From NCBI GenBank assembly GCA_963971285.1, contig OZ020249.1, positions 2,480,001 to 2,544,000 of the forward strand: 64,000 nt of DNA, read 5' to 3'. Below the pieces are notes generated by a model, which worked only from the letters and a program-made list of their open reading frames with translations, was not told where the DNA came from and made no database searches. Position 1 is the first letter of the stretch; each line of letters starts with the position of its first letter. Below are positions 32,183 to 42,704 of this stretch, in pieces. A program made the position numbers and the translations under genes. This DNA comes from Astropecten irregularis (Eukaryota; Echinodermata; Asteroidea; Paxillosida; Astropectinidae).

Positions 32183-33598
32183 ATGAGGAGACACAGTCAA
32201 GACGGCGACATTGAGCCAGAAGATTCAGTTAGTCAGTGCAGTAGGAGCACTACCAGCACTACCGCCAGTAGAAGAGCCAGAATGGAAGCCATGGCAAGAA
32301 AGGCTGCTATTGCTGCCGAAGTAGAAGTTCTTAAGGAACAACAAGAGCTGGAGTTACAGGAGTTGAAGCTCCAACAACGAAGAGTTCAGCTTCATTTGAA
32401 GGCAAAGCTGAGCAGTGCCGAAGCCGAAGAAAGGGTCTACGCACAGTTCGAAGACCAGAAGTCACATGTGAGTAGCTGTTCCCCACCACAGGCACAGGCT
32501 GAGCCGCAGCTTCACACTGATCAGTCATGCGAAACCATACAGTACCCCGTTGAAGATAAGCCACAAGCGGTACAAGAGAAGCAATCACCTACAGATCCTG
32601 TCATTGAAATGTTGCGTCAGACGAAACAACAGCAACATTGCCTGATGGAGACGCTGCAGCTGCCAAAGGCAGAACTAATGTTCTATGATGGAGAACCCCT
32701 GAAGTTTTGGGAGTTTTGGAGAGCCTTCGAGACGAATGTAGATAACACTACAATCAACGACGCAGCTAAGTTGACAAGGCTACTACACTACTGCAAGGGT
32801 GATGCTCGTAAGGTGATTCAGGCATGCTCAGTAATGGAGTCCACCCAGGGGTACACAAGAGCGAAGACCTTGCTGAAGGAGCGATTCGGGAATAAGCATA
32901 AGGTGGCAGATGCCTGGATTAAGAAGGTAACTAGAGCTGCTACAGTCCCCCCACATAACGGCACAGCTCTCAGAGAAATGGCAGATGAATTGCGAGTCTG
33001 CTATGAAACCCTACAAGCCGTGGGGTATGAAAACGAGATGGCACCCCAAAGTTTCTTAAAGAGCATCATTGAACGACTTCCAAACTATCTTCGCTACAGA
33101 TGGATACGAAAGGTGAGAGAGATCGAGAAAAGGGAAGATAGAACACCGGCGATGAGAGACCTGCTGGCCTTCATGGAAGATGTTGCAGAAGAAGAGAATG
33201 ACCCGGTGTATGGTGCAATCAGTTGGAAGGGAAGCCGAGATGTTCACCAGAAGAAAGGTGGTAGTCAACGAGCCAGAGGTTCATTCGCAGTCATGACTCC
33301 TGACAAGCCAGTCACCAAGAAGTGTCCTCTGTGTGAAGGAGAACACACGCTGTTCGGCTGTCATCAGTTCAAAGGAATGACTCCCCATGAGAGACTCAGA
33401 TATGCAAAACAGGAGAGACTGTGTTTCAACTGTCTCTACAAGGGGCATATGACGACAGCGTGCCGGCTGAATAGAACATGTTCAGTCTCTGGTTGTGGAA
33501 GGAAACACACGAAGTTTCTGCATATCGTACAGCAAGAAAAAAACACCACCCCAGCCAACAGCCCGACTAGAGGCCCCAGCACAAAACAGCTACATTGA
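32183..33598 (+). CDS. BEL gag
   Basis: 471 codons from the first ATG after the LTR (32183). Residues about 35-95 form a Lys/Glu/Gln-rich coiled coil (LKEQQELELQELKLQQRRV). Residues about 150-300 are the DUF1759 capsid-like domain (FYDGEPLKFWEFWRAFE; GYTRAKTLLKERFG). Residues about 380-455 carry cysteine/histidine zinc motifs, first CPLCEGEHTLFGC, then CFNCLYKGHMTTAC and CSVSGCGRKHTKFLH. The protein packages element RNA in cytoplasmic particles. The frame ends at 33598 after crossing a run of seven A at 33538-33544, where the protease frame is entered one base later. BEL elements usually read gag-pol as one frame, so this is a break or a shift site. Confidence 0.93.
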   Translation: MRRHSQDGDIEPEDSVSQCSRSTTSTTASRRARMEAMARKAAIAAEVEVLKEQQELELQELKLQQRRVQLHLKAKLSSAEAEERVYAQFEDQKSHVSSCSPPQAQAEPQLHTDQSCETIQYPVEDKPQAVQEKQSPTDPVIEMLRQTKQQQHCLMETLQLPKAELMFYDGEPLKFWEFWRAFETNVDNTTINDAAKLTRLLHYCKGDARKVIQACSVMESTQGYTRAKTLLKERFGNKHKVADAWIKKVTRAATVPPHNGTALREMADELRVCYETLQAVGYENEMAPQSFLKSIIERLPNYLRYRWIRKVREIEKREDRTPAMRDLLAFMEDVAEEENDPVYGAISWKGSRDVHQKKGGSQRARGSFAVMTPDKPVTKKCPLCEGEHTLFGCHQFKGMTPHERLRYAKQERLCFNCLYKGHMTTACRLNRTCSVSGCGRKHTKFLHIVQQEKNTTPANSPTRGPSTKQLH

Positions 33599-34397
33599 TA
33601 CAGCAGCAGATGCCAGCTGTGGTAACGTCACAGGGGCCGGCAGCAGAAGTGTGCTACCCATTGTACCTGTCAGGGTACAAGCTGCAGGAGGGGATGCTTT
33701 CGTGCGGACCTATGCATTGTTGGATACAGGATCGACGAACACCTTCTGTACAGAGCATTTGGCTCATCAGCTTGGAGTAGAAGGGAGCAAGCAGAAGCTC
33801 AACTTGACGACACTTGAAAGCATGAACAATGAAATAGACACGACAAAGGTTAGCCTGATTGTAGATTCAGGACTGTCAACACAGCAAATAATGATGCCCA
33901 ACGTGTACACCAAAGGAAGGATAAACATCCAGGCCACCCACATGGCGAAGCTGGAAGAAGTTGCCGGGCTGCCCCATTTGCGAGATCTTGATCTTCCGTT
34001 TGCAGGAGAAGATGAAGTGGGCATTTTGATAGGACAAGATGTTCCTGAAGCACTGATGCCCCTAGAAGTACGAAGAGGGAAAGAGGGCCCATATGCAGTG
34101 AAAACTCTGCTGGGATGGTCAGTACATGGCCCAGTTCGAGTGAGTGTAAGCAGCCAAGGCATATCGGCTACCGCTAGTTTCATCCATGGAGATAACAATC
34201 TGGAGGAGCAAGTTCAGAAGTTTTGGAAGCTGGAGGCGATGGATGCCCTGCAAGATGAAAGAAGCTTGTCAGTGAACGACCAAAGAGCTCTGAAGGTTTG
34301 GAAGGATGGAGTATGCATGCAGAAGGGACATTATCAGCTTCCAGTGCCGTTCAAACATCGTCCACCCCACTTGCCAAACAACAGATGGGTAGCTTAA
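33495..34397 (+). pseudogene. BEL protease and start of pol
   Basis: The frame overlaps gag by about 100 bases. It carries the retropepsin-like DUF1758 domain with the catalytic DTG in YALLDTGSTNTFC, then IDVG-like spacing to VGILIGQDVPEAL and the conserved TLLGWSVHGPV. The domain would cleave the polyprotein. A TAA at 34395-34397 interrupts the frame after RPPHLPNNRWVA, just before the RT. Reading continues in the same frame at 34398, so this is a nonsense change and not a frameshift. Confidence 0.9.
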
Positions 34398-37289
34398 CAG
34401 AGGTTGCAGAGTCTTGCAAGAAAGATAAACAAGGATGATAAACTACGTCATATGTACCAAGAAGGAGTCGAGAATTTACTGAAGAAAGGGTATGCGGAAG
34501 AAGTTGAGGAACAAGAATTTCAGCCTGATGATAAGGCTATTTGGTATCTTCCTCATCACCCAGTGTTTCATCCCATGAAACCAGACAAGCTGCGAATTGT
34601 ATTCGACTGCGCAGCCAAATGTGGAGGTGTATCTCTCAACGACGAGGTTCTGCAGGGGCCAGACCTGACGAATAAATTGACAGGTGTCTTACTAAGATTT
34701 AGACGCGAGCCAGTTGCATTCATGGCTGATGTGGAAGCCATGTTCCATCAAGTCCGAGTGCCGGAAGATGATCGAGATGTTTTGAGGTTCCTGTGGTGGC
34801 CGTCCGGTGACATGACTCAACAGCCTAGAGCATATCGGATGTGTGTGCACCTGTTCGGTGGGACTTGGAGTCCGAGTTGTTTCAGTTTTGCCCTACGACA
34901 GACGGCTGATGACAACCAAGATGAAGTTGGTCCAGAAACCGTGGAGATTGTCAAACGCAACTTCTACGTTGACGATTGTCTAGTGTCAATGGAAAATGAA
35001 GAGAAAGCCGTGAAGCAAGTGACGAATCTCAAGAATCTACTGATGAAAGGTGGATTTAATTTGACAAAATGGTTGAGTAACCGACCAAGTGTGCTGAAGT
35101 CTATCCCCATCGAGGAGAGAGCTAAACAACTGAAGGGACTAGACCTAAACCTTGATGCACTTCCAGTTGACAGGGCCTTGGGCGTCAGCTGGGACGTTGA
35201 AAGAGACTGTTTGGGATACAAGTTGTCACCCAAAGACAAGCCTTTGACAAGGCGCGGCCTACTGAGCATAGTGTCTTCAATCTATGATCCTCTGGGATAT
35301 GCCAACCCATACATCCTGAGAGCGAGGCTGCTACTCCAGGAGCTGACACGACTAAAGCTGGGATGGGATGAACCGATTCCAGAGGAGCAACAAAGAAAGT
35401 GGCAGAAATGGTCAGAGGAGTTGCCAGAAATGAAGGAATACGAAGTAAACAGATGCGTTAAACCACATAGCTTTGGAGAAGTAACAGAATACCAGTTACA
35501 CCACTTTGCTGATGCCTCAGAATTGGCTTATGGAGCCGTGTCATACCTAGTCATGAAAAACACCGATGGGCAGGTACACAGTAGCATTGTGATGGCAAAG
35601 TCGCATTTTGCGCCATTGAAAAGAATAACTATCCCTCGTCTCGAGCTGATGGCTGCAACTCTTGCTGCCAAACTGGATGTCATGGTTAGGCAAGAGTTGG
35701 ATCTCCCTGTTAAGAAGTCAACATTCTGGACAGACAGCACAGTTGTTCTCCAGTACATAAGGAGTGAAGATGGAAGGTTTCTTACCTTTGTGGCCAACAG
35801 GATAGCCACCATTCACAACACAACAGAACCAAGCCAGTGGCACCATGTAGATACAAAGCTGAATCCTGCAGATGACATCTCAAGGGGAATGTCGGCCAGT
35901 GAGCTGAAGAAAAGCATGAGATGGCTGCACGGACCGGAGTTCCTTCTGATGGCAGAGGAAGATTGGCCTAAGGGGCCAAAAGTGATGGAAACCATAAGCC
36001 AGACTGATCCAGAGCTAAAGAAAAATAAGGAGACCATGCAGACATTTGCTGTAGAAGCAGAGCAAAATAATGCAACAGATGATCTAATCAAGCATTATTC
36101 ATCGTGGCACAAGCTAAAGAAAGCTGTGGCATGGATCCTGCGAGTAAGGAAATACTTGCAGAACAAAAGGCAGTGTGAGCAGAATGACTTGAGGAAGCCG
36201 CTTACAGTAGACGAACTCGTCATGGCAGAACAGGCGGTCATCAGACATGTTCAACAACAGTCCTATCCAGATGAATACCTGGCGCTGAATATCGCGGCTA
36301 ACTGTGTGAACAAGTCTAGCGCACTCTACCGGCTAGACCCCAAAATGACTGATGAAGGACTGATACGCGTCGGAGGTCGACTGAAGAATGCCGATTTGCA
36401 GATACAAGTAAAGCATCCTGTAATCCTTCCACAAAAGCATCATGTGGTGATACTACTAGTGAGACACTATCATGCTGTATCAGGCCACTCAGGGAGAGAA
36501 CATGTCATGTCACTGATGAGACAGCGTTACTGGGTTGTCGGAGGAAGAACGACAATTCGTCAGGTGTTACGAAACTGTTTTGTGTGCAGGCGCATTAGAG
36601 CCTCTCCTCAAGTACAGAAGATGGCTGATCTACCAAGGGATCGAATTACACCAGAGAAACCACCATTCAGCCACGTAGGAGTCGATTGTTTCGGCCCGTT
36701 TTTGGTCAGACAAGGCCGAAGTCAAGTGAAAAGATACGGCTGTATCTTTACATGCCTGGTGGTTAGAGCAGTACACATTGAGGTACTCCACTCTATGGAA
36801 ACTGACTCTTTCGTCAATGCCCTACAAAGGTTTATTGCGAGACGAGGTCAACCGGAGCTTATCAGATGTGACAACGGCACCAATTTTGTAGGTGCTGAAC
36901 GGGAGCTGAGGGAAGGAATCAATCGCTGGAACAAGCAGAAAATCCAGGAATGTCTTCTTCAGAAGGAGATCAGATGGCAATTCAACCCCCCAGCAGCCTC
37001 CCACATGGGCGGCTCTTGGGAGAGACAGATACGAACAACCAGAAAGATTCTGAATGCTGTCATGAAGGAACAAGTGCTCCATGATGACAGCCTTTCGACC
37101 ATGATGTGCTTGGTCGAATCTGTGATCAACAGTCGCCCACTTACAGTAGTTTCCAGTGACGCTAAGGATCCAGCACCCTTGACTCCAAATCATCTACTCT
37201 TGTTGCGTTCAGCAATGCTTTCCCAATGGATGTGTTCAAGAAGCGTGATCTGTACAGCCGCAAAAGATGGCGACAAGTCCAATATCTAG
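34398..37289 (+). pseudogene. BEL RT, RNase H and integrase
   Basis: About 960 codons. RT: RIVFDCAAK, motif A in FMADVEAMFHQV, the catalytic YVDD box in NFYVDDCLVS. RNase H: HFADASELAYGA, IPRLELMAATLAAKL, FWTDSTVVLQYI. Integrase: H2C2 (HYHAVSGHSGREH; NCFVCRR), core aspartates in GVDCFGPF and RCDNGTNFVG and the glutamate in MGGSWERQIR. All catalytic residues I can check are present, which fits the young age. Near 37215 a one-base shift diverts the frame, and it ends at 37289 without the C-terminal domain. Confidence 0.93.
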
Positions 37290-37573
37290 CGGACCTCTTC
37301 TGGCGCAGGTGGATAGGCGAATATTTACCTACCTTGCAACAGAGACAAAAGTGGAATGAACAAGCGAGAAACATCTCAGCTGGTGACATCGTGTTAGTCG
37401 TTCAAGATCTACCAAGGAACCAGTGGACCATGGGTAGAGTATTGGAGACATATCCAGGAGAAGACAACTTGGTCAGGACAGCCAAGGTGAAGACGACATC
37501 CACTACACTCATCAGACCGATCCACAAGCTGTTATTACTGGAGTCGGTTGAAGGTGTAGAGAACTCCAAATAG
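37216..37573 (+). pseudogene. BEL integrase C-terminal domain, shifted frame
   Basis: In the next frame the text resumes [17 protein letters not shown], then [17 protein letters not shown] and [18 protein letters not shown], the DUF5641 domain found at the end of BEL integrases. It ends at a TAG (37571-37573). The single-base break against the main pol frame lies in GCAATGCTTTCCC, about 37213-37222. Confidence 0.9.
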
Positions 37574-38558
37574 ACACTTACAGCTCAACAATGTCTGGAG
37601 CAACTCACGATAGGTTGGAGGTTTGTGATGATTATGATTTGAATGTTGAATCATTGAAATATCATGCATGGAGGCATGATTTGAGGTGTGAGCCAAGCGC
37701 CGCCTCTTGTACGAATTTAAGTGAGCTTGTGGAGGACTTGTGCTATACATAGTGAATGATTGTAGGAGAGTATTCCTGCATCTTCATGATAAGAGGTGCG
37801 AGCCGAGCGCCGCCTCTCGTTTCTTTTATTACTCCCGTCAGGTGGAATCACATGCTCGGATCAGTACGAGACCCTATGCACTCTAGACAATTCATCATTT
37901 GTACAATCAAACCCTTAGGAATGGAGTGAACAATCAAGAACATCATTTGCAAGGACACATTTGACATTTTTATAGCACAGAGTGCACCTTTAAGTTTGAT
38001 TCCAGATTGACTTAATTTTTGTGGCAGATTATTTGGTTGTTGACAACATGGTTCAATTCAAACTGTTAATTTGCTTGAAATTGTGGTGATGATTACATTT
38101 GTTTGACAGCCCAAATTCGTCTGTCATTTAATTGTGGCACTATATTACTTGTAGAGAATCTCTTTCAGTGTTATCCTGTATACATGTATAATTACATGTA
38201 TTATTGCCATTTCTTGTTGATGTGACCCTATATGAAGTGATTAACCTTGTAGTGAATCCAGTTACAGTGTTTAATTACGTTCATATATTCAGCCAAAACC
38301 TTACATCTCGCAGAAGTTTTAGAAAGACGACACACTAAATGCATCAGTATATGATTACCCATGTTCATCATTGTAATTGTATCAAGACAGTATTGTAATA
38401 CTCGTAATGCATTGTAGTAGGTGATGACCTTAAAGTGACACTTCTGTAATTTTTTAATTTTGGATCAAGGTTCACATGCAAGTTTGTTTAATTAAGTAAA
38501 GTGTTGAATTGTTTTTGGTAAATGTTCATATAAGTCATTCACATTTAAGGGGCCGGGA
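37574..38558 (+). other. BEL 3' untranslated region
   Basis: 985 bp without coding sequence between the integrase and the 3' LTR. It holds a duplicated stem-loop at 37675-37710 and 37785-37820 and ends in the purine tract AAGGGGCCGGGA. Confidence 0.85.
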
Positions 38559-39229
38559 TGTTACGGATAACATTATTTTTTATATTTCTCTTTTGTGTCG
38601 TGACGTCAGAGGCGAGGAACTTTTCACTGTCACACGAGGGCGCTCTTTCGTGCACTTTATCTGCTACTATTTGTCTATACCATTCATGTCAAACTGTCAA
38701 AATTGCCATTGATTTTTGCACCTTTTGAATGCGCCCAATGTTGTGAGTATTCATAGATCATTCTTATATGTAAAGTAATTATTAGAGTTTAGTTTGTATT
38801 AAAGGGGATTTAAAATGAGATCGTTATTTAGCCTAATTTGGGTGGGTAAATGTCCATGTAATAAGTTTGTTTTGAGCACCTCGTGAAAATGAATAGTGTT
38901 TAGTGCATATTGTATAATGGGTGTACGTGTAAATGATAGTTCATGTAGATGCAACATTAAGACAGGGAATAATTAATACACATGGGACACAATTTCCGGT
39001 TAATATTTTAATCTTCATTGATAACTTTTGTTGCTTAGCCTTGATACTGTTAATTCTCGTGCTAAGTTATTGTCATTAGATGCAGTGTATTTACTGTTGT
39101 TTGTTTTGTTCGATTAAATTTCAGATCGAACCGTGTTTGTAAACAGCGGTATCATAACAAGGGTTAAATCGTCACTTTTTTATACGTCATCAATGGTGAT
39201 TTGGTTGCGACCAGCATTTATACGTCACA
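38559..39229 (+). repeat. BEL 3' LTR
   Basis: 671 bp. Substitutions against the 5' LTR are confined to the first third (GTGCAC for GCGCAC, CTATA for CGATA, AACTG for AACCG, AGATC for AGATT). The right flank is ACCAC (39230-39234). Confidence 0.95.
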
Positions 39230-40130
39230 ACCACCCCGAATAGTGTCCCGCGTATGTACGTCATCGTGATGTCATCACGTGCACCATGACGTCATCATAA
39301 AAGTGCACATTTTAAAGCTCTTTATCTCCGGAACGACAAGTCTGATGCAGCTCAAACTTGGTATGAAAGTATATGGGGGCGTGTTATAGACAAAAATTGC
39401 AGTCACGTGTTGATGACGTCATCATGTGATTTTGAACGAATTATTCGATTTTTGGACCTTTTCTTTATATCTCATGAACGACAAATCGTATTTTTTGAAA
39501 ATCTTTCAACAAAATGTTTGTTAGGCTATAGGCACATGCCACAAAATACCAAAAAGTTGTGATGTCATGATGACATCATCAAAAAGCAGATTTTCAGATT
39601 AACATATAAGGGAATATCCGATGGTGATGAAACTTGGTGGGTAGGTAGAGAATGATACTAGTATTGCAAATGTGAAATGACGTCACAATGACGTCATCGA
39701 CTGATTTTTTTATTGATTTTTGAATAATAAATTTTGCAATTTTTTTCCAGAAACACTATATAAGCGAATATCTGATCGTAATGTAACTTGGTGGATAGAT
39801 AGGGAATGGTACTAATATCCTAAATTAATTTGGCCATTTAGAGTCAAACAACATAACAGAATTTAACACAGGTTTTGGAACTTTTTGGACCGCTGATATG
39901 GCTATCTGTAGTAGTGGGACAATTGTGTACATCACGTGAATGGAGCATGACGAGCTAGAAAATGAATCATTTTGCTGTTTCCACTGCCCATATGCACAAC
40001 CATACATACTATGTGTGCTGGCCTATAGTAGACTCGGCCATTTCTATGTTTCTCATTGCCACGTGTATGTACAACATGTATCAGTATAAATGTTTCATAA
40101 TGTGTGTATTGATGGACAACTGACGACGCT
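39230..40130. repeat. Host repeat R, right part of interrupted copy
   Basis: It continues copy 2 of the repeat after the BEL element (CCCGAATAGTGTCCCGCG, TGACGTCATCA motifs, TTTTTGGACCGCTGATATGG). It aligns with 30430-31200 at roughly 90 % by eye, with a further about 100-bp stretch at 39715-39830. Confidence 0.85.
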
Positions 40131-40839
40131 CCTGCAGTTCTGGAGATGTTGACGGTCGGTCTAGCGCCCCAGTGAATCCCATAAGGTTAAATGTGTTGTA
40201 CACGGAAAAAATTGCAATGTTTGTACTTCTCGGTACTTGCGTTGAAAATGTCCCCAAATGACAACAAAGGCATCGCAAATCAGCTTGAAAATCGCTCAAT
40301 CTCTTCTCCGATTGTCAGGGATGAAATTTAGCCTATTTATTTGTACTCAAGATCATTCCGTTTGATGAAAATAAATTATTTTTCCGATGGAAATCCATAC
40401 GATCGTTTCAGACTTTTTTGGATCGTCCGCCATCTTGTGTGGTTCTCCGCCACACACAAGTGACTTCATGCTTGTTTCTAATTGGCGGAGAGCCAATCCT
40501 GTGCGAGGTCAAGTGTTTAAAAATGGAAACTTTCACCAGTTTTTACCCCTAAAAGCCCCTAAAATCCACCAAATAGGGCTAGAAAGAGACCCATGTAAAA
40601 TTATACTGAAAACAGCTGACAACAACTTTATTGATGCATTCAATAGACCATTATTAGGACCTTCTTTCATTTTAATAAGTTTCATTGTTCAAAGACCTGC
40701 ACTAATGACGCTACATCTACTCAAAGTTAGCAATATCTATGACGCAAATTTTGGAGTACCCCGAAGAAAAAATTGTGCATTCCCCTCTTAAATATAATTT
40801 TTGTTCATTATTTTGGCATTTTGGCATTTAAGGGTTAGT
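40131..40839. other. Intronic spacer
   Basis: An open frame at 40387-40791 has no recognisable domain and looks incidental. The patch CAGACTTTTTTGGATCG recalls the right flank of the hAT element at 29401. No other feature. Confidence 0.4.
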
Positions 40840-41083
40840 CTGAGTATCACCCATTCTACTCCATGTCACTACGTACGAACGTCTGATACATGCGTACATG
40901 TAAATTTTATGCAACGCGGCACATCAGACCATCAGATCTGTATTGGTCAAAACTTAGAGAGGTCAGTGCTGGTTGGCTTGCATAATTAATCAGGAAGTCT
41001 GCACGTAAATTATAGATGCTCGCTCACTTTACGCAGAGTGCGTCTCGCTTTATGGCGAGTGCGTCTATCACATGGACTATTTT
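40840..41083. repeat. Dispersed repeat, copy 2 of 2
   Basis: Partner of 22-385. It shares CCATTCTACTCCATGTCA, TACGTACGAACGTC, CTGATACATGCG, TCAAAACTTAGAGAGGTCAG and TGGCGAGTGCGTCTATCACA. Confidence 0.75.
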
Positions 41084-41405
41084 AGGGTAGGATACAACCT
41101 TGAAACCCTGGAAATTTTAATACTCTACTATTTTCCATTGTGACACAGCAATCGCTTGAACATTTGTGCCCCCCAAATCATAAAATCATGCATTTTTTTC
41201 AACAAAAATCAGTACTTTTTGGCCATTTTTTTTGTTTTCTGTTAGGAAGGTCGGATTGGCCTAAAAAGTATACAACCTCAAGGCTACCTATAACCCTCCT
41301 ACCCACCAAATTTCAGTAAAATCTGTTGACCCCCACCTTTACACTTTCTGCATGATCCTCTCGCGGACACGCTGTTAATGACTTTTAATTTTCCTTCTCC
41401 CTCAG

Positions 41406-41509
41406 ATGCCTGGAGTGAACCTCCCTCTCAGCCAAATCACATATTTCTTCATAGTGTTACTCATCAGTGGTGTATGGCATGAGTTAGGTCATGCCATTGC
41501 AGCTGTAAG
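41406..41509 (+). CDS. MBTPS2: MBTPS2 exon with HExxH zinc motif
   Basis: Acceptor CCCTCAG before 41406 and donor GTATGT at 41510. The exon enters in phase 0 (MPGVNLPLSQITYFF) and leaves with two bases of a split arginine codon. It encodes a membrane helix carrying HELGH at 41478-41492, the two histidine zinc ligands and the catalytic glutamate of site-2 proteases. The first methionine is internal to the protein, not a start. It is separated from the previous exon by 37.6 kb and from the next by 948 bp. Confidence 0.96.
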
Positions 41510-41602
41510 GTATGTACATTTACTACTCTCGCCAAGAGTTAAGGGTTGTGCATTTGGTCTGCTTATCTATTTGTTAATATATATATGTCTTGATCTGGTA
41601 AT

Positions 41603-41812
41603 AGCGCTCCGAACTAATGACGTCACACGAGTGATTTGGCCAGCGCGCTTGTACAAAGTCCCCGGATGTCAGACAAACATTGACTCACACACGTAGTGTA
41701 CACCATGCATGCAAACAAACACACCCACCACACACGTTTGCATGGTTGCAATGTTTGTCTGAGATCCGACATCCGGTGTGCTATTTTTAGCACGAGTGCG
41801 GAGTGCTATTGG
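41603..41812. repeat. Short MITE family, copy 2 (inverted, longer)
   Basis: It begins AATAGCGCTCCGAACTAATG and ends ACGAGTGCGGAGTGCTATT, which are inverted. In between are CACCACACACGTTTGCATGG and CAATGTTTGTCTGAGATCCG, the complement of parts of 52589-52731. Confidence 0.7.
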
Positions 41813-41992
41813 ATAATATTGAAGAAAGGGTCTTCTTGTGGCTGATGTGTACCAACTTTACAAATACTGTGAACTTCAGAACGAAAGATGTCAACAAGAA
41901 GAACCTACCTGAGACATTCTGTAGACTTCCACATGTCCTTGTAGTGATTTCATGGACAGAAATTCAGACCATTTTCCATTTTGTTGACAGAA

Positions 41993-42170
41993 AATTGACT
42001 GGATTGGGCTTCCAACCAGTGATCCCTGGAATGCTGTAACTGGTGCTCTACCAACTTAGCTATCTAACTATATGTTGGCAGTGTTGCTAATAGTCAATTA
42101 TCTGTGTTCATTTGACAATGACTTTAAATTTATTTGTCAGATTCCCTTGCAGTTATCTGATGAGTGTATT
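41993..42170 (-). repeat. Decayed tRNA-like unit
   Basis: On the minus strand the acceptor and box regions of the tRNA-like repeat can still be followed (ATTGACTGGA at the 3' side, box B complement CTTCCAACC, box A complement CCAACTTAGCTA). The flanks ATATGTTGGCAGTG and AATAGTCAATTATC correspond to the unit's upstream arm. It is much more diverged than the copies at 16.6 and 25.7 kb, so the family has a long history. Confidence 0.65.
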
Positions 42171-42457
42171 GATTTTGTCTACATTCTGTGAAGTTAGTTT
42201 CAGTTTCTGGACAATATTTTGGGCCAGCTAGAAAAAGTGGTGCTATCGATACCATTTGATTGAAATGCACAATAGGTTGCATATTGGTGGTTAGAATGTA
42301 TACTTTGCAGACAACTTTTATAGCCTGTAAATCCCCTGTAAATTTTGTGTCTTGGCCTGTATGCTGTGGATGCATTAAAAGATTAATCCGGACAATTGGA
42401 CAAATGTTGTGTGAAATGTTGCTGCCATGATTCTTGCCATTTGTTTCTTCTACTCAG

Positions 42458-42704
42458 AGAACAAGTTCGAGTCAATGGCTTTGGGATGTTTGTTATGGCT
42501 ATGTACCCAGGGGCCTTTGTGGATCTCCATACAGACCATCTTCAAGCAATATCACCAGCAAGACAACTCCGGATATACTGTGCTGGTATCTGGCACAATT
42601 TCATCTTAGTTCTTCTTGGAGTTACTGTATTTTACTCATTGCCATATTTACTGAGCCCATTCTATGTGACTGGAACTGGAGTTGTTGTTTTCCAAGTTCT
42701 CAAG
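42458..42704 (+). CDS. MBTPS2: MBTPS2 exon (membrane core)
   Basis: Acceptor TTCTACTCAG, donor GTTTGT at 42705. The first base completes the split arginine, then EQVRVNGFGMFVMAMYPGAF reads the hydrophobic core segment. Next come the strongly conserved LQAISPARQLRIYCAGIWHN and a membrane helix (FILVLLGVTVFYSLPYLL). The exon ends at a codon boundary (FQVLK). It belongs to the intramembrane catalytic core N-terminal to the PDZ-like domain. Confidence 0.96.

Larger units (their letters stand above)
31474..39229 (+). mobile_element. BEL/Pao LTR retrotransposon, young, three breaks
   Basis: Complete structure: 677-bp and 671-bp LTRs with TG...CA ends, 5-bp duplication ACCAC on both sides, gag with zinc knuckles, aspartic protease, RT, RNase H and integrase in BEL order, and a G-rich purine tract (AAGGGGCCGGGA) before the 3' LTR. 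The LTRs differ by four substitutions and one 6-bp indel by eye, about 0.6 %. Three coding lesions (see the ORF entries) make this copy defective on its own. Confidence 0.96.
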
